Shown piece by piece: positions 1-8,461 of a stretch of 64,000 nt of DNA (positions within the stretch are counted from its first letter, which is position 1; every line of letters begins with the position of its first letter). This stretch comes from Streptomyces caelestis (GTDB lineage: Bacteria; Actinomycetota; Actinomycetes; Streptomycetales; Streptomycetaceae): positions 4,030,001 to 4,094,000 of the forward strand of contig NZ_JACHNE010000001.1 in NCBI RefSeq assembly GCF_014205255.1, given 5' to 3'. The notes below the pieces were generated by a model. The model was not told the DNA's origin, made no database searches, and saw only the letters and a list, made by a program, of their open reading frames with translations. The translations under genes were made by a program, and so were the position numbers.

Positions 1-42
1 GGCGATCGCTGCCGCTGCGGCGACCGCCGCGTTCACGTCCAT
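1..42 (-). CDS. phoR: N-terminus of PhoR-type sensor histidine kinase (partial)
   Basis: Only the first 14 codons are inside the window, reading leftwards from an ATG: MDVNAAVAAAAAIA, an alanine-rich start typical of a first membrane segment. The divergent neighbour is phoU and the region between them carries PHO-box repeats, which is the arrangement of phoRP/phoU in Streptomyces. The name rests on that context and on remembered similarity; the visible residues alone could not identify it. Confidence 0.7.
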   Translation of the reverse strand, partial: MDVNAAVAAAAAIA

Positions 43-115
43 GCACCCAGGTTAGGCATGGGTCGGGTGCGGGCCACAGCCGTCCGGCTGCCAGCTCGAA
101 CACTCGTCGCCCAGA

Positions 116-159
116 GTTCACCTTGGAGCCAGTATTGGTTCATTTGGGGTGACGGAAAC
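116..159. promoter_or_regulatory. PHO box (PhoP-binding direct repeats) between phoR and phoU
   Basis: Two good 11-nt units, GTTCACCTTGG (116-126) and GTTCATTTGGG (138-148), lie exactly 22 nt apart. The second fits the Streptomyces direct-repeat consensus G(G/T)TCAYYYR(G/C)G fully and the first misses one position. The units between (127-137) and after (149-159) are weaker. The site sits between divergent phoR and phoU, so PhoP binding here would control both genes under phosphate limitation (family knowledge plus inference). Confidence 0.8.
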
Positions 160-288
160 GGACGCGTACGGGCCGGAACGTGGGAGCGTGGGGTTCGGAC
201 CGTTCGGCAATACGACGGTCGTACCGCCGGTTGTTCGGTGGGCCCCGGCCCATGAACCCCCGACACAGACGCACGAGAGGGATGCCTG

Positions 289-993
289 ATGCGGGACGCG
301 TACCACGAGGAACTGGACTCGATCGGCGACGGTCTGGTGGAGATGGCCCGGCTGGTCGGCTCGGCGATCGGGCGCGCCACCACCGCCATGCTCGACTCCG
401 ACCTGAAGCTGGCCGAGAACGTCATCGAGGCCGACCAGAAGGTCGACGAGCTCCAGCACGACCTGGAGGCCCGGGCCATAGCCCTGCTGGCGCGGCAGCA
501 GCCGGTGGCCACCGACCTGCGCATCGTCGTCACGTCGCTGCGCATGTCGGCCGACCTGGAGCGCTCGGGCGACCTCGCCCAGCACGTGGCGAAGCTCGCG
601 CGCCTGCGCTACCCGAACCGCGCGGTCCCGAGCGACCTGCACGCCACCATCCTGGAGATGGGCCAGCTCGCCCAGCGCCTGATGGCCAAGGCCGCCGAGG
701 TGATCGTCACCAAGGACGTCGACCTGGCGCTCCAGCTGGAGCAGGACGACGACGCGATGGACCTGCTGCACCGCACGCTCTTCCAGCACCTGATGGACGA
801 CCGCTGGAAGCACGGCATCGAGACGGCCGTGGACGTGACACTGCTCGGCCGCTACTACGAGCGGTTCGCCGACCACGCGGTCTCGGTCGCCAAGCGGGTG
901 GTGTACCTGGTGACGGGTGAGCACGCGGACGAGTTGCAGTCGGCGGACGTGCAGCCGGAGATCCAGGCGGTGACGGGGGCGGAGAGCGCCTGA
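289..993 (+). CDS. phoU: PhoU phosphate-signalling regulator
   Basis: This 234-residue, all-helical protein is the usual PhoU length. It has the two PhoU helical repeats: the motif DLRIVVTSLRMSADLERSGD at about residues 84-103, and a related C-terminal copy with YYERFADHAVSVAKRVVYLV. Known PhoU proteins restrain the Pho sensor kinase when phosphate is plentiful and bind metals through such E/D-rich helices. The ATG follows a GAGAGGGATGCCTG stretch. It is divergent from phoR with PHO boxes between, so it is probably itself PhoP-activated. Confidence 0.93.
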   Translation: MRDAYHEELDSIGDGLVEMARLVGSAIGRATTAMLDSDLKLAENVIEADQKVDELQHDLEARAIALLARQQPVATDLRIVVTSLRMSADLERSGDLAQHVAKLARLRYPNRAVPSDLHATILEMGQLAQRLMAKAAEVIVTKDVDLALQLEQDDDAMDLLHRTLFQHLMDDRWKHGIETAVDVTLLGRYYERFADHAVSVAKRVVYLVTGEHADELQSADVQPEIQAVTGAESA

Positions 994-1156
994 GGTCCGG
1001 TCGATGCTCGTCCTGCTCGGTGTGCTCGGCTCTGCTCCGGCGTGAGGGGGGCCGGGCGGGGATCGGCCGGGGCGCGCGGGCGCCTCTGTGCGCCGTTGAT
1101 GCGCCCAGCGGAACGGGCATCCAATGGGCACAGGCACCAGCCTTGAGGAGGGACCC

Positions 1157-1312
1157 ATGGCCGAATCCCCCAGCACCATGCCCGACCCCACGCAGGAGCG
1201 CGAGACCGAGCAGCCCGCCGAGATCAGGAACCTGCCCCTGGTCGCCGCGTGCGGCTGCGGCTCGGGCTGCGGCTGCGGGTGCCAGTCGGGCAGCCCCTGC
1301 CAGTGCGGCTGA
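1157..1312 (+). CDS. small cysteine-rich C-terminal-tail protein
   Basis: A 51-residue protein. The ATG at 1157 is preceded by GAGGAGGG at good spacing, which decides the start over an upstream in-frame ATG at 1124. The first half is acidic and polar; the last 20 residues are Gly/Cys-rich, with AACGCGSGCGCGCQSG followed by SPCQCG, giving six cysteines in CxC and CxxxC spacing. There is no signal peptide. The tail looks suited to metal or [Fe-S] binding, but the family is not one I can name. The next gene is a nickel-binding SCO4226-type protein, which makes a metal role plausible (inference). Confidence 0.75.
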   Translation: MAESPSTMPDPTQERETEQPAEIRNLPLVAACGCGSGCGCGCQSGSPCQCG

Positions 1313-1464
1313 CGCCGGCATCTTCGTACGACCAGCAGGGCCCCGTCGGTTCGCCGCCGGGGCCCTGCGGCGTTGTGGTCGCCTCCGTGCCCGTACGGGC
1401 GGACCATGGAAGTACGCCCGCTGTATCGGCGTACCGCCGGGTCTTGGGAAGGAGGCGCGACGTC

Positions 1465-1716
1465 ATGGCCAAGTTCATGGATGTCCACCACAGCATGAAG
1501 GGCATCACGGAGGAGCAGCTGCGCGAGGCACACAACGCGGACCTCGCCATAGAGAAGGACGAGAGCGTCCACTTCGAGGCGGCCTGGGCGGATCCGGAGT
1601 CCGGCCTCGTCTACTGCCTCTCCGAAGCACCCTCCGCGGAAGCGGTCCAGCGCATCCACGAACGCGCGGGGCACAAGGCGGACGAGATCCATCCGGTGCC
1701 GTTGGCTGTTCAGTGA
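1465..1716 (+). CDS. DUF4242 nickel-binding protein (SCO4226-like)
   Basis: An 83-residue ferredoxin-fold-like protein: MAKFMDVHHSMKGITEEQ, then a segment with ESVHFEAAW and SGLVYCLSEAPSAEAV, ending HERAGHKADEIHPVPL. It closely matches my memory of S. coelicolor SCO4226, a structurally studied nickel-binding protein of the DUF4242 family; the His-rich start and HERAGH segment fit metal binding. The ATG at 1465 follows GGGAAGGAGG. It is co-directional with the Cys-rich mini-gene upstream. Its physiological role is unknown. Confidence 0.85.
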   Translation: MAKFMDVHHSMKGITEEQLREAHNADLAIEKDESVHFEAAWADPESGLVYCLSEAPSAEAVQRIHERAGHKADEIHPVPLAVQ

Positions 1717-1728
1717 GGTGAGCGGTGT

Positions 1729-1771
1729 GGTCGGTCGGTCGGTCGGCGGGTCGGTCGGCCGGTCGGTCGGC
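1729..1771. repeat. GGTC tetranucleotide repeat
   Basis: A run built of GGTC/GGTCGG units lies between the converging SCO4226-like gene and MFS gene. It is a low-complexity tract prone to slippage. It is not part of a convincing reading frame. Confidence 0.8.
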
Positions 1772-1861
1772 CAGCCGGTCTCGGGGGCTCGCGGAGCCGG
1801 GGATCACGGTCCGCGCGGCACGAGCGTGCCGGGCACCGCGCCCGGACTGCCTGCGAACGGC

Positions 1862-3190
1862 TCAGGGACCTGACACGGAACGCTCCGGAACCTGCCCCAG
1901 GGCACCGGCAGCAGGCTCAGCCGACTCCGTCCGCTCCGTCCACTCAGCCGGCTCCGTCGGCTCCGTCGGTTTTTCCTCCGGCACCCGCCGCATCAACGCC
2001 CCGTACCCCAGCCCGGCCACCGTCCCCACCACCGCGCACAGCCCCCACAGCCACTCCGCCCCGAACCGGTCGATGACGAAGCCGGACATCAGCGGGGCGA
2101 CGAGGGCGGCGACGGACCAGGACATGGTGTACATCCCCTGGTAGCGCCCGCGCCCGTGGAGCGGGGACAGCCGTACGACGAGACCCGTCTGCGTCGGCGC
2201 GTTGACGATCTCGGCCAGCGTCCACACGCACACCGTGAGGGCGATGACGCCGACCGACCCGGCGAAGGCGGTGAGGCCGAAGCCGTATCCCGCGAGGAGC
2301 GAGGAGATGACGAGCAGCCGGCGGGAGTCGCGGTGCTCGATGAACCGTGTGACCGGGATCTGGAGTACGACGATCAGGACGCCGTTCACGGCGATCGCCA
2401 TGCCGTACTCGGCCGGCGTGAACCCCGCCTCGCCCATCGCGACCGGCAGCCCGATCGACCCCTGCTGGAAGATCAGCGCGACGAGGAAGGACAGCCCGAC
2501 GACGCACATGAAGCGCCCGTCGCGCAGTACGGTCCCGAGGCTGACGGAACTGTCGGAGAGGGCGTCCGTCTTCACCGTCTCGGCGGGCTTGGACTCCGGC
2601 AGCCGCAGGAAGACGAGGATCGCGCAGGCCATCGTCATCCCCGCCTCGATCAGGAACCCGGCGCGATAGCTGACCTCGGCGATGAACCCGGCGGCCACGG
2701 AGGAGACGGCGAAGCCGAGGTTGATGGCCCAGTAGTTGAGGGAGAAGGCGCGGATACGGTCCTCGGGCCGCACGATGTCGGCCATCATCGCCTGTACGGC
2801 GGGCCGGGACGCGTTGCTCGCCATGCCGACGAGGAACGCGACGCCGGCGATCGCGACCGGGTGGTGCACGAACCCGAGGAGCGCCACGGACACGGCGGTC
2901 GAGGCCTGCGCGATCAGCAGCGTCGGCCGCCGCCCCAGCCGGTCGGTCATCACGCCACCGCCCAGCGAGGAGATCACCCCGCCGAGCCCGTGCAGGGCGG
3001 CGACCAGACCGGCGTACGTGGCGGAGTAGCCGCGGTCGAGCGTCAGGTACAGCGCCATGAAGGTGGCGACGAAGGCGCCGAGCCGGTTGACGAGGGTGCT
3101 GGTCCACAGCCACCAGAACTCGCGGGGCAGTCCGGAGACGGTCTCCCGGACGGCACGTCTGGCACGCAGGGCGTACGGCATGGACGGCAT
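1862..3190 (-). CDS. major facilitator superfamily transporter
   Basis: A 442-residue polytopic membrane protein. About twelve hydrophobic segments can be followed, with the MFS loop motif GGGVMTDRLGRRPTLL between segments 2 and 3 and a central charged loop (about residues 205-225). The long C-terminal tail is a Pro/Glu/Thr repeat (PTEPTEPAEWTERTE), encoded by repeated CCGTCGGCTC-like DNA. The start chosen is MPSMPYAL, with GGGGAG just upstream; an alternative ATG lies three codons in. Probably a drug or metabolite exporter of the DHA type; the substrate cannot be read from sequence. It converges on the nickel-binding gene. Confidence 0.85.
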   Translation of the reverse strand: MPSMPYALRARRAVRETVSGLPREFWWLWTSTLVNRLGAFVATFMALYLTLDRGYSATYAGLVAALHGLGGVISSLGGGVMTDRLGRRPTLLIAQASTAVSVALLGFVHHPVAIAGVAFLVGMASNASRPAVQAMMADIVRPEDRIRAFSLNYWAINLGFAVSSVAAGFIAEVSYRAGFLIEAGMTMACAILVFLRLPESKPAETVKTDALSDSSVSLGTVLRDGRFMCVVGLSFLVALIFQQGSIGLPVAMGEAGFTPAEYGMAIAVNGVLIVVLQIPVTRFIEHRDSRRLLVISSLLAGYGFGLTAFAGSVGVIALTVCVWTLAEIVNAPTQTGLVVRLSPLHGRGRYQGMYTMSWSVAALVAPLMSGFVIDRFGAEWLWGLCAVVGTVAGLGYGALMRRVPEEKPTEPTEPAEWTERTESAEPAAGALGQVPERSVSGP

Positions 3191-3354
3191 GGGCTCCCCA
3201 GGGCGCAAGGGTGTAAGGGTGTAAGTGGCGCAGATGGCGGTCACACATTACAAAGCCGTGATTGAGGGGGACCACTCAATTAGCAGAACCCGTCAAACGT
3301 CCGCCTGCCGGGCAGCCACACGAACGGGCGAATGCGTGGATTACGCTCTGAGGC

Positions 3355-4116
3355 ATGGCCGACGCACCGTACAAGCTGATCCTCCTCCGCCACGGCGAGA
3401 GCGAGTGGAACGAGAAGAACCTGTTCACCGGCTGGGTGGACGTCAACCTGACCGCGAAGGGCGAGAAGGAGGCGACGCGCGGCGGCGAGCTGCTGAAGGA
3501 CGCCGGCCTGCTCCCCGACGTCGTGCACACGTCCCTCCAGAAGCGCGCCATCCGCACCGCGCAGCTCGCCCTGGAGTCCGCCGACCGCCTCTGGATCCCG
3601 GTCCACCGCAGCTGGCGCCTGAACGAGCGCCACTACGGCGCCCTCCAGGGCAAGGACAAGGCCCAGACGCTCGCCGAGTTCGGCGAGGAGCAGTTCATGC
3701 TGTGGCGCCGCTCCTACGACACCCCGCCGCCGGCGCTGGACCTTGACGCCGAGTACTCCCAGTTCTCCGACCCGCGCTACGCGACCCTCCCGCCGGAGCT
3801 GCGCCCGCAGACGGAGTGCCTCAAGGATGTCGTCGTCCGCATGCTCCCGTACTGGTTCGACGCCATCGTCCCCGACCTGCTGACCGGCCGCACGGTCCTG
3901 GTCGCCGCCCACGGCAACAGCCTGCGCGCCCTCGTCAAGCACCTGGACGGCGTCTCCGACGCGGACATCGCGGGCCTCAACATCCCGACGGGCATCCCGC
4001 TGTCCTACGAACTCGACGCCGACTTCAAGCCGGTGAACCCGGGCGGGACGTACCTGGACCCCGAGGCGGCTGCGGCGGCTATCGAGGCGGTCAAGAACCA
4101 GGGGAAGAAGAAGTAA
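3355..4116 (+). CDS. gpmA: 2,3-bisphosphoglycerate-dependent phosphoglycerate mutase
   Basis: A 253-residue cofactor-dependent phosphoglycerate mutase that interconverts 3- and 2-phosphoglycerate in glycolysis. The catalytic phosphohistidine is in LLRHGESEWNEKNLFTGW (His13), the second catalytic His is in VLVAAHGNSLRALVKHL, and the substrate loop RLNERHYGALQGKDK is intact. The length is standard. It stands alone, with a 164-bp promoter region behind it and a strong intrinsic terminator right after the stop. Confidence 0.95.
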   Translation: MADAPYKLILLRHGESEWNEKNLFTGWVDVNLTAKGEKEATRGGELLKDAGLLPDVVHTSLQKRAIRTAQLALESADRLWIPVHRSWRLNERHYGALQGKDKAQTLAEFGEEQFMLWRRSYDTPPPALDLDAEYSQFSDPRYATLPPELRPQTECLKDVVVRMLPYWFDAIVPDLLTGRTVLVAAHGNSLRALVKHLDGVSDADIAGLNIPTGIPLSYELDADFKPVNPGGTYLDPEAAAAAIEAVKNQGKKK

Positions 4117-4127
4117 CGCGACGCCTG

Positions 4128-4170
4128 AAAGCCCCCGACCTGCGGTTTCTTTGCAGGACGGGGGCTTTTT
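4128..4170 (+). terminator. intrinsic terminator of gpmA
   Basis: AAAGCCCCCG (4128-4137) pairs with CGGGGGCTTT (4159-4168) across a 21-nt loop and is followed by a T run to 4170. It starts 11 nt after the gpmA stop codon. Confidence 0.9.
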
Positions 4171-4199
4171 GGTGGGGTTGGGCCGCCCCTGGGCCGTCG

Positions 4200-4497
4200 C
4201 GCTTCAGTAGCAGCCATGCTGAGTCGTGGAGTTCGCCCGTGTTGAACAGTGCCATCGCGAGGAAGGTGCGCAGCGCTCCGTCAGGTGAGAACTCCTCGGC
4301 TCCGCAGCGGAGGCTGGCGACGGCCTGCACGTGGCGACCGCAGACGCGGTACGTGCTGTCAAGGCCGAGGAGCGCGCCGCGCCTGTCCTCGTTCGACAGG
4401 CGGCCGCGCCGGAGCCGTCGAGGGCGCGCTCGTAGAAGGGCACGGCCTCGGCCTCCAGACCGAGGCCGTGCCGTGCCGTGCGTCGTGGCTTCGACCA
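4200..4497 (-). pseudogene. decayed tetratricopeptide-repeat protein fragment
   Basis: One reading frame gives GLGLEAEAVPFYERALDG, then another gives SNEDRRGALLGLDSTYRV and GALRTFLAMALFNTGELHDSAWLLLK. Together these are consecutive TPR helices of a known small Streptomyces TPR protein, broken by a frameshift near 4400-4410. No clear start codon leads into it, and homology stops at about 4200 next to the gpmA terminator. It is therefore a 5'- and 3'-worn remnant. The function of the intact family is not known to me. Confidence 0.65.
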
Positions 4498-4515
4498 TGA
4501 TCCGCCGGACAGGCC

Positions 4516-5031
4516 CTAGCAAAGACGGCGGCGGTAGCGCAACTTGTTGAGAGAGGCCCCACCGGTGGTGTCCTCCACGGCTGCACCGTCTGCGCGCCAG
4601 CCGGCAGCTTCGTAGAAGCGCCGGGCGCGTTGATTGCCTTCCAGGACCCACAAGGTGGCTTGTGTGTACTCGGCCTGACCGAGAGTCGTCAACGTGGCCA
4701 GCATCAACTGCTTTCCGACCCCAGTGCCCCAGACCTCGGGTATCGCGTAGAGCGTGCCGATCTCCGCGACAGCAGGGGTCTCCTGAGACGGGCCGAAACC
4801 TGTGAATCCGACGATCCCTGCCTCGGTTTCGGCTACCAGCACTCCCGATGTTGGCCATCGTGCCTCCGCGATGCGTGTCTTCCACTCTGACTCTTCGCGG
4901 CTTGGGTCCATGGCGTCGAGGTAGTGCTGGGGGACAAGACCGGCAAAGGCCGTCTGCCAGGAGCGCACGTAGACACCGGCGACCGCTGATGCGTCATCAG
5001 GCCATGCCTGTCGAGTCTGCATGGCCGTCAT
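4516..5031 (-). CDS. GNAT-family N-acetyltransferase
   Basis: A 171-residue single-domain acetyltransferase. The acetyl-CoA-binding region is visible as EIGTLYAIPEVWGTGVGKQL (motif A, Q/RxxGxG type) and the C-terminal ALNG-type helix as EGNQRARRFYEAAGWRADGA. The N-terminus (QTRQAWPDDASAVAGVYVRS) is the usual beta1-alpha1. Substrate unknown. It lies between two pseudogene fragments, in an accessory patch. Confidence 0.85.
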   Translation of the reverse strand: MTAMQTRQAWPDDASAVAGVYVRSWQTAFAGLVPQHYLDAMDPSREESEWKTRIAEARWPTSGVLVAETEAGIVGFTGFGPSQETPAVAEIGTLYAIPEVWGTGVGKQLMLATLTTLGQAEYTQATLWVLEGNQRARRFYEAAGWRADGAAVEDTTGGASLNKLRYRRRLC

Positions 5032-5044
5032 TCTTCAAGTCCCT

Positions 5045-5430
5045 TCAATCTTGGCCAAGTTCTTTTCCCGAGGGCGATGCCGAGTGCTCGACTGTCTGTT
5101 GCAGTAGCGCCCGTGCGGAGCCTGCGTAACGCATTGCGGTCTTCTCGTCGAGCCCGAACACCTCGGCGAGGTGGAGCGGATCGGGCCCGTGGGTCAGGGC
5201 CTCTTCGAGTTGTCGGTCGACGCGGAGCCGCTCCAGCGGGGCGTCCTGGCCGCACATCGAGGCGCTGATCCAGTGGTTGCTGGCGCGGCTGGTCCTTGTG
5301 GCGGTCTGGTTGTTGATCAGCAGGTGGAGGTTCGCGGTGTTCGGCCACCGGCTTCGCCGGTTGGCTTCGTTCACTTCGAACGGCAGCGTTTGTCCACCGG
5401 TTCGGGAGGCAGCTACCGGTCGGCGGCGCA
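5045..5430 (-). pseudogene. C-terminal remnant of a tyrosine-recombinase-like gene
   Basis: The open frame reads RSRWPNTANLHLLINNQTA, later LRVDRQLEEALTHGPDPLHL and AEVFGLDEKTAMRYAGSARA. This is the C-terminal part of a family of Streptomyces integrase-like proteins as I remember it. The reading frame continues upstream past the only possible start codon (VAASRTGG..., QTLPFEV) and then ends, and the catalytic core is missing. It is a truncated relic. Its presence between gpmA and the WYL gene marks a former integration or rearrangement site. Confidence 0.55.
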
Positions 5431-5517
5431 GTGGGTGTTCACGAAAATGACCTCACCGAGTGAGGCGGCCAGGCAGCTATGAGGGCGGCAGATTGACGGA
5501 TCGTGGACGTGACGGGG

Positions 5518-6507
5518 TCATACCGGTGTGGGTGGGTGCCGGTAGGTGTCGGCCAGGGTGGCGATCGTCTGCGCCATCTGTGCCCTCAATTCGGTGGGCG
5601 CCACGACCTCGGCTTCCGCGCCGAGCCGTAGCAGCATGCCGACGGCGTGTTCGACGGACTCGGTGGGGATGACGACCTGGACGCGGCCGTCGGGGCCCGG
5701 TGGCCCGGCGCTGTCCCGGGCGGCGCGTGCCACCGCCGGTTCCATGAGGTCGGGCAGCTGTTTCAGGATCTGTGGCGACAGCCGTACTACTGCGTCGCCC
5801 TGGTGGCGGCGGGCGTCGAAGTCGGCCAGATAGGAATGCCAGTGCGCGGCCAGGTCAAAGCCCGGGGGCCGCTCGAAGTGGTCCTGCAGTACCTGGATCC
5901 GGAGGATCTGGGAGACACGGTAGGTGCGGACGGGTTCCGGTCGGCCAGCGACCAGGTACCAGCGGCCCGACTTGAGCACCAATCCGTAGGGCTCCAGCGT
6001 CCGGGTCACCTCCTGGGGGGCCTTCCACCGCCGGTAGCGGACGCGGATGCGGTGCTGCCGCCACACCGCGTCGGTCACGGCGGCCAGGTGCGGAATGGGG
6101 TCTGTTTCGGCGTACCAGCCAGAGGTGTCCAGGTGGAACCGCTGCCGTATGTCGTCGGTCCGGTCGCGCAGTTCGTCGGGCAGCGCGGCCATCAGCTTGA
6201 GCTGGGCGGTGGCGAGCACGGTGCCGAACCCAAGGTCCGCGGCCGGTCCGGGCAGTCCGGCCAGGGAGAGCGCCTCCGCCTCTTCGCGGGTCAGTCCGGT
6301 CAGCCGGGTGCGGTACCCGTCGACCAGCCGGTAACCACCGTCGTGACCGGGGTCGCCGTAGAGCGGAACACCGGCTGCGGCGAGCGACTCCATGTCCCGG
6401 TACACCGTGCGGACGGACACCTCCAGTTCGTCGGCCAACTGCTGGGCGGTCATCCGGCCGCGGGTCTGGAGCAGCAACAGGACGGACAGCAGTCGACTCG
6501 CACGCAC
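5518..6507 (-). CDS. YafY-type WYL-domain transcriptional regulator
   Basis: A 329-residue regulator. The N-terminal HTH_11 domain reads RASRLLSVLLLLQTRGRMTA then QQLADELEVSVRTVYRDMES; the central WYL domain has RRWKAPQEVTRTLEPYGLVL followed by SGRWYLVAGR; a WCX extension finishes the protein. WYL proteins sense small ligands, sometimes nucleic acids. The GTG at 6507 is chosen because the family begins at VRASRLL; the longer upstream frame is not conserved in style. It is divergent from the 6615 gene, with a perfect inverted repeat between them. Confidence 0.88.
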   Translation of the reverse strand: MRASRLLSVLLLLQTRGRMTAQQLADELEVSVRTVYRDMESLAAAGVPLYGDPGHDGGYRLVDGYRTRLTGLTREEAEALSLAGLPGPAADLGFGTVLATAQLKLMAALPDELRDRTDDIRQRFHLDTSGWYAETDPIPHLAAVTDAVWRQHRIRVRYRRWKAPQEVTRTLEPYGLVLKSGRWYLVAGRPEPVRTYRVSQILRIQVLQDHFERPPGFDLAAHWHSYLADFDARRHQGDAVVRLSPQILKQLPDLMEPAVARAARDSAGPPGPDGRVQVVIPTESVEHAVGMLLRLGAEAEVVAPTELRAQMAQTIATLADTYRHPPTPV

Positions 6508-6529
6508 GACGAAAGTCTGCCGCAGTCCA

Positions 6530-6546
6530 CTGACAGGAGGTGTCAG
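6530..6546. promoter_or_regulatory. candidate operator of the WYL regulator
   Basis: CTGACA-GGAGG-TGTCAG is a perfect 6-5-6 inverted repeat in the short space between the divergent WYL regulator and its neighbour. TGACA/TGTCA dyads are common next to YafY-type regulators. Autoregulation and control of the 6615 gene are inferred. Confidence 0.6.
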
Positions 6547-6614
6547 GGGAGCCGGATTAGCTTGCCGGCCGGGCGCATGCCCAGCGAACCGGATACTGCA
6601 AAGGACACGCGTAT

Positions 6615-7115
6615 ATGAGCACTCCATCCACCCGCAAGCCCGGCATCGGCGACTTCGACTTCCTGGTGGGCACCTGGGATGTGACGAACCGGCGGCTGGT
6701 TGCGCCGCTGACCGGCAGCCCCGAGTGGGACGAGTTTCCGGGAACCGCAGTGTGTAGCGGCACTCTGTTTGGCGGAGCCGCCAACCTTGACGAGATCAGC
6801 TTCCCGACCAAGGGCTTCAACGGCCTGACGCTCCGCCTGTTCGACCCCGTTCGGGCGCAGTGGTCACTGAACTGGGTGAACAGCCGAACCGGGCTGCTGC
6901 AGCCGCCCGTCGTCGGTCGGTTCCACGCCGACGGGCACGGCGAGTTCCACGGCGACGACACCCACGACGGCACCCCCGTCTTGTGCCGTTTCATCTGGTC
7001 GCAGATCACGTCAATATCGGCCCACTGGGAGCAGGCGTTCTCGACCGACGGCGGGAAGAGCTGGGAAACCAACTGGACCATGGACTTCCGGCGGACCGGG
7101 GAGACTTCCGCGTGA
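6615..7115 (+). CDS. DUF1579-like small protein
   Basis: A 166-residue soluble protein. FDFLVGTWDVTNRRL near the N-terminus (GxWxV pattern) and the end HWEQAFSTDGGKSWETNWTM with the following DF are typical of DUF1579-type beta-barrel proteins, which often pair with YafY/WYL regulators. The first half of the family motif FLxGxW resembles lipocalin-like barrels. Function unknown. It is divergent from the WYL gene, and its stop overlaps the start of the permease at 7112, so it heads a two-gene unit. Confidence 0.7.
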   Translation: MSTPSTRKPGIGDFDFLVGTWDVTNRRLVAPLTGSPEWDEFPGTAVCSGTLFGGAANLDEISFPTKGFNGLTLRLFDPVRAQWSLNWVNSRTGLLQPPVVGRFHADGHGEFHGDDTHDGTPVLCRFIWSQITSISAHWEQAFSTDGGKSWETNWTMDFRRTGETSA

Positions 7116-8461
7116 CCAGTGTGCCTGCCGCGCGGGAACTCTCGGCCCCGCCGGTCGGGAGACTGACCGTCTGGCAGGGGGCCGGACTGTACATCGGCGC
7201 GGTCCTCGGCACCGGTGTGATCGCCCTCCCCGCACTGGCCGCGCGGGCTGCCGGGCCAGCCTCGCTGCTGGCCTGGCTCGGACTGGTCCTGCTGTCGGTG
7301 CCTCTTGCAGCCACGTTCGCCGCCCTGGGTGCCCGGTACCCGGATGGCGGCGGCGTCTCCACCTACGTCCGGCATGCCTTCGGCGCACGGGCGGCAGCGG
7401 TGGTCGGCTGGTGCTTCTACTTCGCCGTACCCGCTGGCGCTCCGGCAGCGGGAATGTTCGCCGGCGCGTACGTCGCGACCGCGGTGGGCGGCGGCCAGCG
7501 CACGGTCGTGGTCACGGCGGCGGTGCTGCTGGTCTTCGTCGCGGTGGCCAACGGCTTCGGTCTGGCCGTCACCGGCCGTATGCAACTCGCGCTCGCCGTA
7601 CTCCTTGTCGCGCTGTTGCTGGCCGCCGTGGTCACCGCACTGCCGCACACCAACGTGCGGAACATGCATCCGTTCGCGCCGCACGGTTGGCCCGCGGTCG
7701 GCTCGGCCGCAGCACTGCTGGTGTGGAGCTTCGCAGGCTGGGAGGCCATCACCCACCTGGCAGCCGACTTCCGGCACCCGGCGCGGGACCTGCCCCGGGC
7801 CACCGCCCTGGCGGTCGCCGTCGTCAGCGTGCTCTACCTCGCCGTCGCCGCCGTCAGCGTGCTCGTGCTCGGCCCGTCCGCAGGCACCGCCGACGCCCCG
7901 CTGGCCGAACTGCTCGCCCTCGGCATCGGCGGAGCCGTCCACACACTGGCCGCGGCCGCCGCCCTGCTGCTCACTCTCGGCACCATGAACGCCTACTTCG
8001 CCGGTGCGGCGAAACTGGGCGCGGCACTCGGCCGGGACGGCGCGCTGCCCGCCTGGTTCAGTCAGGGCAGCAGCGTTGGCGAGGTGCCACGACGTAGTCT
8101 GGCAGTCGTGTCGGGGCTGTCGGGTCTCGCCCTCACCGCCACCACGGTCGCCGACGTCGGCCCGCAGCCACTCGTCCTCCTCACCACCGGTTCGTTCGTG
8201 ACCGTGTACGCCCTGGGCACAGCCGCCGCCCTGCGCCTCCTTCCCCGTGGCGCCCTGCCCCACCGCTCCGCACTTCTCGCCCTTATCGCGGTCGCGGCAC
8301 TCCTCGTCATGACGGGCTGGTACCTGCTCTGGCCGCTGACCGTCACAGCGAGCGCACTGTGCTACCTGCGATGGCGCCGTGCAACAGGCTCTCCACTTCC
8401 TGACCCGGTGGACGGCTTGCCGCAGCAGACCAGCCCCCTCTCGCAACAGCATGATTACTGA
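7112..8461 (+). CDS. APC-superfamily amino-acid permease, 3' end altered by an insertion sequence
   Basis: A 449-residue permease. The GTG at 7112 overlaps the previous stop (GTGA). The first helix carries YIGAVLGTGVIALPALAARA, the unwound glycine motif of APC transporters, and about twelve membrane segments follow up to TGWYLLWPLTVTASALCYLR. The tail after that (RRRATGSP... LSQQHDY) ends with a TGA whose bases are the first bases of the inserted IS630 element. The native C-terminus is therefore lost, although the transmembrane core looks complete. Substrate unknown, probably an amino acid. Confidence 0.82.
   Translation: MTSVPAARELSAPPVGRLTVWQGAGLYIGAVLGTGVIALPALAARAAGPASLLAWLGLVLLSVPLAATFAALGARYPDGGGVSTYVRHAFGARAAAVVGWCFYFAVPAGAPAAGMFAGAYVATAVGGGQRTVVVTAAVLLVFVAVANGFGLAVTGRMQLALAVLLVALLLAAVVTALPHTNVRNMHPFAPHGWPAVGSAAALLVWSFAGWEAITHLAADFRHPARDLPRATALAVAVVSVLYLAVAAVSVLVLGPSAGTADAPLAELLALGIGGAVHTLAAAAALLLTLGTMNAYFAGAAKLGAALGRDGALPAWFSQGSSVGEVPRRSLAVVSGLSGLALTATTVADVGPQPLVLLTTGSFVTVYALGTAAALRLLPRGALPHRSALLALIAVAALLVMTGWYLLWPLTVTASALCYLRWRRATGSPLPDPVDGLPQQTSPLSQQHDY

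Noticed and set aside
118..1692. Long leftward frame of 524 codons over phoU and its neighbours
   Set aside because: Arg/His/Val-rich shadow of phoU and the small genes, with no domain; typical of high-GC DNA.
2156..3265. 369-codon rightward frame across the MFS gene
   Set aside because: Antisense shadow; composition DRxHGD-like and no recognisable fold.
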